DNA from: Algoriphagus sp. Y33 | GTDB taxonomy: Bacteria > Bacteroidota > Bacteroidia > Cytophagales > Cyclobacteriaceae | Reading direction: 5' to 3' | Length of the DNA: 64,000 nt | Assembly: GCF_014838715.1 (NCBI RefSeq) | Contig: NZ_CP061947.1 | Coordinates: forward strand, 1,674,001-1,738,000 | Shown: in pieces, positions 17,305 through 24,163 of the stretch | How positions within the stretch are numbered: position 1 is the stretch's first letter | Layout of the letters: the number at the start of each line of letters is the position of its first letter | Program-made: the position numbers and the translations under genes | The notes under the pieces: model-generated | What the model was told of the DNA's origin: nothing | The model's input: the letters and a program-made list of their open reading frames with translations, nothing else | The model's database searches: none

Positions 17305-17317
17305 TAGTTAAATTTAA

Positions 17318-17332
17318 CGCAACATTATTGCA
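17318..17332. promoter_or_regulatory. TGCAA-N5-TTGCA-type operator, site 3 (weaker)
   Basis: CGCAA-CATTA-TTGCA, one change from the consensus half-site. It lies 14 bases beyond the right end of the MITE's target duplication bracket and 32 bases centre to centre from site 4, mirroring the spacing at the TonB receptor promoter. Confidence 0.5.
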
Positions 17333-17346
17333 TGATTGATCTACTA

Positions 17347-17367
17347 ATATGCAACAATGTTGTATAT
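17347..17367. promoter_or_regulatory. TGCAA-N5-TTGCA-type operator, site 4
   Basis: A 21-bp near-palindrome centred on 17357: ATATGCAACA and TGTTGTATAT flank one base, with a single mismatched pair. It lies 57 bases upstream of the His-rich lipoprotein start. Confidence 0.7.
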
Positions 17368-17423
17368 TTATGATTCAGATCTGATTAAACAAACACAAAC
17401 ATTTAATTACCGCTAGATTATTT

Positions 17424-18134
17424 ATGATACAGTCTAATAGAAGAATCTTATTGCCTGTGCTTGCAGCAGTTTCCTTTTTGGCATTTTCCTGTTCCGATGA
17501 CGATGATCCGGATCCCGTGGTATTGGAAGGCATACAAAAATCCAGTTTGGTTTTCACTGAAATATCGGGTGGGGATGATTTGGGAGCACATGGTGACCAC
17601 TTCCATGGGATCGGTTCAGCTACTGAAGGTGAATCTTTTACGGTAGAATTTGATGCGGAGGGCAATGCCGTTTCGGGCGGACATTTGCATCTAGATCCCG
17701 ATGGTATTTATAAGCTTGAATTACAGGCATGGGATTATCAGGGCAACCGTGTAGAAGGTGATTTCTTAAAGGATAAAGCCACTGCTGATCTTTACAAAGC
17801 ATTCTTAGTAGGTGGAGATTTGATCCTCAATCCTGATACAGATGATGAAACAGGGGCAATTTTCCAGCCTAGAGAGCAGACTTACGGGGATGAAACTGCT
17901 GTATCCGGGAAATACGAAACCACAGGCATCTTAAGCTATTTTACCATCGGTGAGGCTAATGAGGGAGGAACAATTATGATTTCATACATTTTGAGAGAGT
18001 TTGATAGTCCTGAGACAAAGGGGTTGGTGGAAAGAACTGACTGGAATTCCAGCGACTACACTAGTAAGTTCGCAGGGAAAGATGTTTTGACATTAGACTT
18101 TGAAATCCACGCTGAACATGAGCACGATCATTGA
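17424..18134 (+). CDS. Histidine-rich lipoprotein, probable metal-binding partner of the ZnuD-like receptor
   Basis: 236 residues with signal peptide and lipobox AFSC (Cys23), followed by an acidic linker (DDDDPDP). Three His clusters stand out: GAHGDHFHGIG (about 53-63), GGHLHLDP (about 87-94) and the C-terminal HAEHEHDH. Such clusters are typical of periplasmic zinc- or nickel-binding lipoproteins. No named domain recognised. It has its own TGCAA operators (sites 3 and 4) and terminator, making it a second transcription unit of the same presumed regulon. The MITE between the units does not touch either operator pair. Metal identity is inferred, not shown. Confidence 0.8.
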   Translation: MIQSNRRILLPVLAAVSFLAFSCSDDDDPDPVVLEGIQKSSLVFTEISGGDDLGAHGDHFHGIGSATEGESFTVEFDAEGNAVSGGHLHLDPDGIYKLELQAWDYQGNRVEGDFLKDKATADLYKAFLVGGDLILNPDTDDETGAIFQPREQTYGDETAVSGKYETTGILSYFTIGEANEGGTIMISYILREFDSPETKGLVERTDWNSSDYTSKFAGKDVLTLDFEIHAEHEHDH

Positions 18135-18166
18135 GCAATACATATTAGAGAATTGGTTAGAATTTG

Positions 18167-18200
18167 AAAAAGCTGTCTGGGGATCCCGGGCAGCTTTTTA
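18167..18200 (+). terminator. Terminator of the His-rich lipoprotein gene
   Basis: 15-bp stem (AAAAAGCTGTCTGGG / CCCGGGCAGCTTTTT, two G-U pairs) with a three-base loop GAT, followed by a T-rich tract. Confidence 0.9.
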
Positions 18201-18324
18201 TATTTGAGGATTATTCAAGAGCATACTGGGGATTCTAATTGATTTATCGATATACATAATTTGGTCGATAAGGATTACCGGTCGTTTATAAGGATAATGC
18301 AATTTTTGAAAAATGAGAATTTAA

Positions 18325-18376
18325 TTTGTTTCAATTGGTGGACTCATTATTTTTGTATTGTTCAATACAAAAATAA
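18325..18376 (+). promoter_or_regulatory. tetR promoter fully overlapped by a 30-bp palindromic operator
   Basis: TTTG at 18325-18328, 19 bases, then TATTTTTG at 18348-18355 match the Bacteroidota promoter pattern TTTG-N19-TAnnTTTG. A perfect palindrome spans 18347-18376: TTATTTTTGTATTG and CAATACAAAAATAA around TT. The operator therefore covers the -7 element and the start site and ends one base before the tetR ATG, a textbook arrangement for autorepression. Confidence 0.85.
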
Positions 18377-18377
18377 G

Positions 18378-18959
18378 ATGAGAGGTAGGCCTACACTTCG
18401 CACCCATGAGGAGTTGATCTTAAAGACACAGGAAATCTTTTGGAAAAAAGGTTATACAGCTACATCCCTGGGAGATCTACTGAAGGGAACAGGGATTGGC
18501 AGTGGAAGTTTTTACAATACGTTTAAAGGGGGTAAAAAAGAGATATTTCGTAAGGCATTGCTCCAGAGGAAGGAGGCATTTGAGAGCTTCAAGCGGGAAC
18601 TTGAGCAAAGCGAATCACCGCTCGATTTGATCAAAAACTTTTTTAGAAGTATTGCAGAAGCAACCGAAGAAACTCATCTGAACGGCTGTATAATTGCCAA
18701 TTCAGTGGTGGAGATGACCCACGTCGACGATGATTTGGAGCTGGAGGCGGTAAATATCCTGAAAGAGGTAGAGCACATGTTTGCAGATACTATCCGGAAG
18801 GCTCAGAAGCTGAAAAGCATCAGCAATCAAACTGATCCTGTGATTCTGGGGAAATACCTTATCACATTTTGGTGTGGATTAAATACACTACGGCGGATGT
18901 ATCCGGATAAGAATATCCTTCAGCAACAAATAGAAATGCAATTAGCTGTGATCAGCTAA
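18378..18959 (+). CDS. TetR-family transcriptional repressor
   Basis: The start MRGRPTLRTHEELILKTQ is chosen because the longer frame would run through the promoter and operator. 193 residues: N-terminal TetR helix-turn-helix (about 8-55, IFWKKGYTATSLGDLLKGTGIGSGSFYNTF) and a helical ligand-binding domain with NGCIIANSVVEM, like the AcuR/YxaF-type TetR_C group. It would bind the 30-bp palindrome at its own promoter; a half-copy of that operator precedes the next gene, an SDR 54 bases downstream. It likely controls both genes in response to a small, perhaps aldehyde- or quinone-like, compound. The ligand is unknown. Confidence 0.92.
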   Translation: MRGRPTLRTHEELILKTQEIFWKKGYTATSLGDLLKGTGIGSGSFYNTFKGGKKEIFRKALLQRKEAFESFKRELEQSESPLDLIKNFFRSIAEATEETHLNGCIIANSVVEMTHVDDDLELEAVNILKEVEHMFADTIRKAQKLKSISNQTDPVILGKYLITFWCGLNTLRRMYPDKNILQQQIEMQLAVIS

Positions 18960-18984
18960 TTTTTTTCACTATTAATGGAATGAT

Positions 18985-18998
18985 CAATACAAAAATAA
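18985..18998 (+). promoter_or_regulatory. Half-site of the TetR operator before the SDR gene
   Basis: CAATACAAAAATAA repeats one full 14-base arm of the palindrome at 18347-18376 exactly, 16 bases upstream of the SDR start. The other arm is missing. It may be a second, weaker binding site or a remnant. Confidence 0.6.
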
Positions 18999-19013
18999 CA
19001 ATAGAGCAAACTT

Positions 19014-19805
19014 ATGGACTTACAATTGAAATCAAAAAGAGCATTTATCAGCGGTTCCACACAGGGCATTGGTTTTGCGATTGCGAGGCAACTGTTAAAT
19101 GAAGGGGCTGATGTGGTGATCAATGGAAGAGATGAAGAAAAGCTGAATAATGCGGTAGAAAAGTTGATGCATGAATTTCCCCATGGATCCGTTTCAGGAA
19201 TGCCGGCTGATTTTTCAGATTCTGAAGCTGTGGATTTATTGCTGAAGGGGTTGAAAGACATTGATATACTGGTCAACAACGTAGGAATCTTTGAACTTAA
19301 GCCATTTGGGGAAATCCCGGATGCGGATTGGATAACCATTTTCAATGTAAACGTACTGAGCGGTGTGAGATTGTCCAGACATCTTTTACCGGGGATGTTG
19401 GAGCGGAATTTCGGACGCGTTGTTTTTATCAGCAGCGAATCCGGCGTGAATGTGCCTGCTGATATGATCCATTATGGAATGACCAAGGCAGCGATAATGG
19501 CAGTAGGTAACGGACTTTCCAAACTTACCAAAGGTACAGGAGTGACGGTCAATACCATTTTGGGAGGGCCGACCTATTCTGATGGAGTTGCGGCAACAGT
19601 GCAACAGATTGCCCGTGCTCAAAATGTAACCGTGAGTCAAATGAAGTCCGGTATTATGCAGCATAGCAATCCGGATTCCCTGATGCAGCGTTTTATAGAG
19701 CCGTCTGAAATTGCTGTGTTGGCTGCATATTTGGCTAGTCCCTTATCCATTGCCACCAACGGGGCTTGTGTAAGAGCAGATGGTGGGGTATTGAAGCAAC
19801 TGTAA
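19014..19805 (+). CDS. Short-chain dehydrogenase/reductase, TetR-regulated
   Basis: 263 residues, classical SDR: NAD(P)-binding SGSTQGIGFAIA (13-24), NGRDE after the second strand (Arg favours NADPH), NNVG (88-91), catalytic Ser140/141 in FISSESG, Tyr154 and Lys158 in HYGMTKAA, and the C-terminal YLASPLSIATNGACVRADGG. It is an oxidoreductase for an unknown carbonyl or alcohol. The Pro-Gly usually found after the active-site strand is Leu-Gly-Gly here (TILGGPTY), a common variation. It forms a unit with the TetR gene, so the substrate may also be the regulator's inducer. Confidence 0.93.
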   Translation: MDLQLKSKRAFISGSTQGIGFAIARQLLNEGADVVINGRDEEKLNNAVEKLMHEFPHGSVSGMPADFSDSEAVDLLLKGLKDIDILVNNVGIFELKPFGEIPDADWITIFNVNVLSGVRLSRHLLPGMLERNFGRVVFISSESGVNVPADMIHYGMTKAAIMAVGNGLSKLTKGTGVTVNTILGGPTYSDGVAATVQQIARAQNVTVSQMKSGIMQHSNPDSLMQRFIEPSEIAVLAAYLASPLSIATNGACVRADGGVLKQL

Positions 19806-19963
19806 AGGGAATTTGTCTGTTTGGCAGATATGATTTGCTTTGAGCTGATGCTGTTATTTGCTTAGGAATTACAGAGAAAGGAAGTGTTTTCGGGTTTTCA
19901 ATGGTCCTTATTGTGTTGTTTAATGAAAATTTGCTCAATCGATACAAATACAAAAAAATCATG

Positions 19964-19998
19964 TTTGTAAGAACATTCCGCTATTTAGGCTAAATTTG
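19964..19998 (+). promoter_or_regulatory. Probable promoter of the PKD-domain surface protein gene
   Basis: TAAATTTG at 19991-19998 matches the -7 element TAnnTTTG; TTTG at 19964-19967 is a possible -33 element, though the 23-base spacing is longer than usual. Its position rules out the more upstream candidate start for the next gene. Confidence 0.5.
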
Positions 19999-20022
19999 GA
20001 TTCCATAGTGCAAAATGGTCTA

Positions 20023-21597
20023 ATGAAATTTACATTTAACTTTAAGCATACTTTATCAATTGCTTTGTTCTTGCTGACAGTGGGTAATCCGTTTTTGCTT
20101 TTTGGACAATGCACCCAAAATAATTTCACAGTATCAGGTTTTGAGTTGCGCGATGAAAATGGAAATCAGTTTTCAGTCACAGACGATTACGAGCTGGGCG
20201 AAGTGGTAAATGGGGAATTGTGGATTATGTTGGGAGGAGCTTCTACCAACGGCTATAATTTGAGTTTTTACTTCGATATATATGCTGATGGGGTTTTGAC
20301 TCAAGCTAATCAACAAGAATGCCTTTTTTCGGGGATTCAGGCAGTTCAGGGAGTTTGGATTAGGGTAAGGGATTTGATCTGGAACTGGGGAGATGTCATA
20401 GACATCAGAAATGTATTTATCCACTGGGATACAGGTTCGGCTAAGCCTGAGAGTACCTGTACGATTAAAGATCCGACTAAAACTAATTCCCAATGCTATA
20501 GTAATCCCCAAGGATTCACCGCAGCTGTTCCTCTATTCCCCAAGTTTGATTTTGAGAGCAATGGGGTATGCAATACCACCATTCAGTTCTCCAGTCAAAC
20601 CATTGGTGGAACCCCTCCATTCAATTATAGCTATTCATGGGATTTTGATGAGGATGGAATTACTGATTCCATGCTGGAAAATCCTTTGTTCAATTTCCCA
20701 AGTTCAGGTACTTTTCCCATTACGCTGACAGTAGATGATGGAACTTCCATCACTACCATTGTGAAGGAAATCTACATCGACCCCAACTTCGGTATACGGG
20801 TGACTATTTTTCCCACTAAAATCGATGATAGTTCAGGGATTATTTATGTTGAAAGTGTCACAGGGGGAACGGAACCTTATATTTTTTATTGGACCGGCCC
20901 AAACGGGTTTACAAGTACTTCAAGAGATATTTTCGATTTAAGCAATGGTTTTTACACCCTTGTCGTTACTGATCAAAATGGATGCGCTCAAATGGTGACT
21001 TATGAGTTGGATATAGCACAGGTACTTAGCTCTTTTTGGATATCAATGCACCTTTCCGTAGACAGGTCAGCAGTCAATATCAGATGGGAGGTCACCACCA
21101 CTGAGGAGGACTATTATTTTGAAGTTGAACGAAGTTCGGGTGATATCTCAAATTTTGTCCGTATCGGAAGTGTTCCCAAAATAAATTCAGGCAGAGAAAC
21201 AGAAGTTTATTCATTCTCGGATAATTCTATACCTGTATTGGAGAATACGCTCTATTATCGGGTTGTGAGGAAATCTGATAGAGAAATTGATTATAGCATT
21301 GTAAAAATGTTTAAAAAAGAAGTTGTTGAGGTTGAAAATCCATGGATAGTTTATCCTAACCCTTCCTTGAATAGAGATATATTCCTTAAATATTTAGGGG
21401 TTGTAAAACCAAATCAAGGGCCTTTAACTATTGATGTTTTTAGCTTAGGAACCTATTTTCAATCCATGACCCTCCAAACTTCACTCTCCGAAGCCATTAA
21501 TCTTAAGGAAATTTTTCAAAATTTGCCAAAAGGTCACTTGACTTTAAGGATTCACTTGGGGAATAAAGTAGATAGTATTCATTTGATCCATTGGTAG
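20023..21597 (+). CDS. Secreted PKD-domain protein with type IX-style C-terminal domain
   Basis: The start MKFTFNFKHTLSIALFLLTVGN gives a signal peptide ending near LLFGQC and lies downstream of the promoter. About 524 residues. After an N-terminal beta domain (residues 30-150) come a PKD domain (about 180-260: YSWDFDEDGITDSMLENPLFNFPSSG in pieces, FPITLTVDDG) and a SprB-like repeat (about 265-335: VTGGTEPYIFYWTGPNGF, GFYTLVVTDQNGC). Then follows a fibronectin-like stretch and a C-terminal region starting WIVYPNPS, the usual entry to a T9SS sorting domain. Predicted to be exported and displayed on the surface; the function, perhaps adhesion, is unknown. The last strand differs from the usual GTYxLRV form. 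Confidence 0.8.
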   Translation: MKFTFNFKHTLSIALFLLTVGNPFLLFGQCTQNNFTVSGFELRDENGNQFSVTDDYELGEVVNGELWIMLGGASTNGYNLSFYFDIYADGVLTQANQQECLFSGIQAVQGVWIRVRDLIWNWGDVIDIRNVFIHWDTGSAKPESTCTIKDPTKTNSQCYSNPQGFTAAVPLFPKFDFESNGVCNTTIQFSSQTIGGTPPFNYSYSWDFDEDGITDSMLENPLFNFPSSGTFPITLTVDDGTSITTIVKEIYIDPNFGIRVTIFPTKIDDSSGIIYVESVTGGTEPYIFYWTGPNGFTSTSRDIFDLSNGFYTLVVTDQNGCAQMVTYELDIAQVLSSFWISMHLSVDRSAVNIRWEVTTTEEDYYFEVERSSGDISNFVRIGSVPKINSGRETEVYSFSDNSIPVLENTLYYRVVRKSDREIDYSIVKMFKKEVVEVENPWIVYPNPSLNRDIFLKYLGVVKPNQGPLTIDVFSLGTYFQSMTLQTSLSEAINLKEIFQNLPKGHLTLRIHLGNKVDSIHLIHW

Positions 21598-21647
21598 TTT
21601 TAGTGATAATAGATTAAATCAATAACAGGTATGGATGAGATTTTTCT

Positions 21648-21690
21648 AACTAGGCTGTCTCATAATTGTTAATAGCCTAGTTTTTGTTTT
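21648..21690 (+). terminator. Terminator after the PKD-domain gene
   Basis: AACTAGGCT pairs with AGCCTAGTT across a 17-base loop and is followed by TTTTTGTTTTTC. Confidence 0.8.
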
Positions 21691-21752
21691 TCGCTACAAC
21701 ACCTTAAAAACTAAAAAGAAATATTCAACGAGGTTTTTGAGTTGTATTTTGT
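21681..21752. repeat. Copy B of the ~70-bp structured intergenic repeat
   Basis: Lines up with 2174-2245 starting from the T-tract of a terminator. Its ends form an inverted pair, TACAAC...AAAAAC with GTTTTTGAGTTGTA. No coding potential. Confidence 0.45.
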
Positions 21753-21799
21753 CATATCACTGAATATTTCCAAACTGGCAATTGAAGGGTTGGAAATGG

Positions 21800-21826
21800 A
21801 AAAAGCTCCATATAGCGGAGCTTTTT
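21800..21826 (-). terminator. Bidirectional terminator downstream of trpS
   Basis: Stem AAAAAGCTCC / GGAGCTTTTT with loop ATATAGC; U-tracts on both strands. It lies between the convergent PKD-protein and trpS genes. Confidence 0.85.
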
Positions 21827-21900
21827 TATTCTGATTACAAATTCTGGGATAGAACTATGGGATTGTAAATCCCGAAGAGCGTGTAGTGTCGCCGTAATAA

Positions 21901-22875
21901 TTATTTAAAGCCCAACTTCACTCTTACTTTATCCAAAATCTCAGCTCCTACAGCTTTAGCTTTTTCTTCGCCTGAGGCCAGCTTTATCTCGATTTCTTCA
22001 GGATGATTCATGTAGAAGTCAAATAGTTCACGCTCCTCTCTATACTTATCGAGAATCAGCCCCAGAAGTTCCTTTTTGGCATGGCCATAACCATAGTTTC
22101 CGCCCTTGTAGTTTACTCTCATTTGTTGAGTTTGCTCTTCGGTAGCTATAAGACTGTAGAGTTTAAATACATTATCAGTCTCGGGATCTTTTGGCTCTTC
22201 CAATTCCTTGCTATCAGTCACGATGCTGTTGACATTTTTCTTAAGTGCTTTTTCTGGAAGGAAAATATCGATAAAGTTATTGTACGACTTGCTCATTTTC
22301 TGCCCATCCGTTCCCGGAATTGTCTTTACTGCCTCATCGATCCGGGCTTCAGGAATAGTCAGGATATCTTCTCCCACTATTCTGTTGAATGTGGAAGCGA
22401 TATCCCGGGTCATCTCCAAATGCTGCATCTGGTCTTTTCCCACAGGAACCAAGTCAGCTGAATACAGTAAAATATCCGCAGCCATCAATACCGGGTAGGT
22501 AAACAGGCCGGCATTTACATCCGACAGTTTTTCGGCTTTGTCCTTGAAGCTATGTGCATTTGCCAGCATGGGAAAAGGAGTAAAGCAGTTTAAATACCAG
22601 GCGAGTTCTGTTACTTCCGGTCTTCTGGATTGACGGTAGAAGGTAGTATGGGCTATGTCTAAGCCAAAAGCCAGCCAAGCAGCAGCCACTGCTAGCGTGT
22701 TTTGCTTGCGGAGCTCACCGTCTTTGGAAGTGGTGAGGGAGTGTAGATCCGCAATAAAAATGAAAGATTCTTCTTTGTTTTCTTTGATCAATTCGATTGC
22801 AGGGACGATCGCACCGAGAATATTTCCCATGTGAGGTCTTCCGCTACTTTGAATGCCTGTTAATACTCTTGCCAT
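21901..22875 (-). CDS. trpS: Tryptophanyl-tRNA synthetase
   Basis: Charges tRNA-Trp with tryptophan using ATP, in the cytoplasm. 324 residues, normal for bacterial TrpRS. Class I signatures: PHMGN (HIGH-like, residues 14-18) and KMSKS (near residue 195). Further family motifs are GIQSSGRPHMGN, the FIADLHSLT stretch, FYRQSRRPEVTELAW and VPVGKDQMQHLEMTRDIA. Monocistronic; divergent from the DUF1573 gene with only 70 bases between the starts. Nothing unusual. Confidence 0.97.
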   Translation of the reverse strand: MARVLTGIQSSGRPHMGNILGAIVPAIELIKENKEESFIFIADLHSLTTSKDGELRKQNTLAVAAAWLAFGLDIAHTTFYRQSRRPEVTELAWYLNCFTPFPMLANAHSFKDKAEKLSDVNAGLFTYPVLMAADILLYSADLVPVGKDQMQHLEMTRDIASTFNRIVGEDILTIPEARIDEAVKTIPGTDGQKMSKSYNNFIDIFLPEKALKKNVNSIVTDSKELEEPKDPETDNVFKLYSLIATEEQTQQMRVNYKGGNYGYGHAKKELLGLILDKYREERELFDFYMNHPEEIEIKLASGEEKAKAVGAEILDKVRVKLGFK

Positions 22876-22945
22876 TGGTCTGATTTTGATGCAAATTAAG
22901 TAAATCAGCCTATAATACGTTTGAAATTATGCGTTAATTGCGGGT

Positions 22946-24040
22946 ATGATTAGAATTGAAAAGACCCTCTCTGCGCTCTTAATCCTTTGCTTCTTGTCCC
23001 AACTTGCAGTGGGTCAAGATGCTATCACCCCTAAGGTGATCTGGGCAGTAAACAAGGTAGATTTGGGAACGGTTCTCGAAGAGCAGGGTCCACAGATGGC
23101 GGAATTTCAGTTTACGCATACACAGGATTCTCTTTTTTTCATAGAAAAAGTCTGGACGGATTGCGGGTGTACAACAGTTGATTATACTAAGGACACCCTG
23201 GTAGTAGGAGAAAGCGGGTCATTGTTGGTTTCTTTTGACCCATCCTCAAGTGCCGGGTATTTCTCCAGAATGATTGTGGTTAAGGGAAACCTTATGGGTG
23301 TTCAGGATACGCTTTATATTGAAGGAAATGCCATACCGAGAGCAAGCGATCCTGAGGGAACGTATAGAACACGAAAGGGAGATTTGGGATTTAGACTTTC
23401 TAAAATCAATGTGGGAGAAGTCTTGACCAATCAGCCTAAATTGAAACAAGTGGAGGTATATAATTTTGGGGAGAAGATTTTCTATAAAGACAGTCTGATG
23501 TATGATGGCCCTGAATATATTTATGTAAGCCAACTTTCGGATGCCATATTGCCCAATGACCGCGGACTGCTTCAGGTGCTCTATGATGGAGCCATGAAAG
23601 GTGATTTAGGATATGTCGAAGATCGAATTTCACTCAATTGGCAAGACAGCTCTACTTACATAGACTTGGATGTGTTGGCGGATGTGTTTGAGTATTATGC
23701 GCCTTTTAGCAAAGACGATTTAAACCTAGTTCCACAGCTTGTTATTGATCCTAAAGTAATTGATCTGAAAACAATCACTTCAGGTAAAATTCAAGTCGAA
23801 TATGTTACGCTAAGTAATAGGGGAAAGCAGGTGCTGGAAATCAAGAAAATCCAGGGGAATTGTGAGTGTCTGAAACTTGAGCTGCCAAAAACCTCACTTG
23901 ATCCGGGAGAGTCCATCGAACTTAAAGTAGTCTTTGACCCCATAGGAAGACAGGGGATTGATCAGCGGAATATTTACATCTTCAGCAACGACCCCCTGAA
24001 TCCGGTTCAATTGTTTTTGTTGAAAAGTAGGGTAGAATAA
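22946..24040 (+). CDS. Exported DUF1573 protein with two such domains
   Basis: 364 residues with a signal peptide (MIRIEKTLSALLILCFLSQL, cleavage after AVGQ). Two ASH/MSP-like beta-sandwich domains of the DUF1573 type: the first with TDCGCTTVDYTKDTLVVGESG and SFDPSSSAGYFSRMIVVKGN (about 66-115, read in two parts), the second with IQGNCECLKLELPKTSLDPGES and VFDPIGRQG near the C-terminus. Each carries the Cys-x-Cys pair typical of the family. Common in Bacteroidota, function not established; probably periplasmic or surface. Single gene. Confidence 0.88.
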   Translation: MIRIEKTLSALLILCFLSQLAVGQDAITPKVIWAVNKVDLGTVLEEQGPQMAEFQFTHTQDSLFFIEKVWTDCGCTTVDYTKDTLVVGESGSLLVSFDPSSSAGYFSRMIVVKGNLMGVQDTLYIEGNAIPRASDPEGTYRTRKGDLGFRLSKINVGEVLTNQPKLKQVEVYNFGEKIFYKDSLMYDGPEYIYVSQLSDAILPNDRGLLQVLYDGAMKGDLGYVEDRISLNWQDSSTYIDLDVLADVFEYYAPFSKDDLNLVPQLVIDPKVIDLKTITSGKIQVEYVTLSNRGKQVLEIKKIQGNCECLKLELPKTSLDPGESIELKVVFDPIGRQGIDQRNIYIFSNDPLNPVQLFLLKSRVE

Positions 24041-24163
24041 GAGTTATTGGGGCAATTTGGTCATTTTTTTCAAATCCGGAATATTTTGATACTTTGTAGT
24101 ATAGGAGAGGTGTTTTTGTGTTTTCCCACAATGATACTATATAATTAATCTGAATTTTTATAG

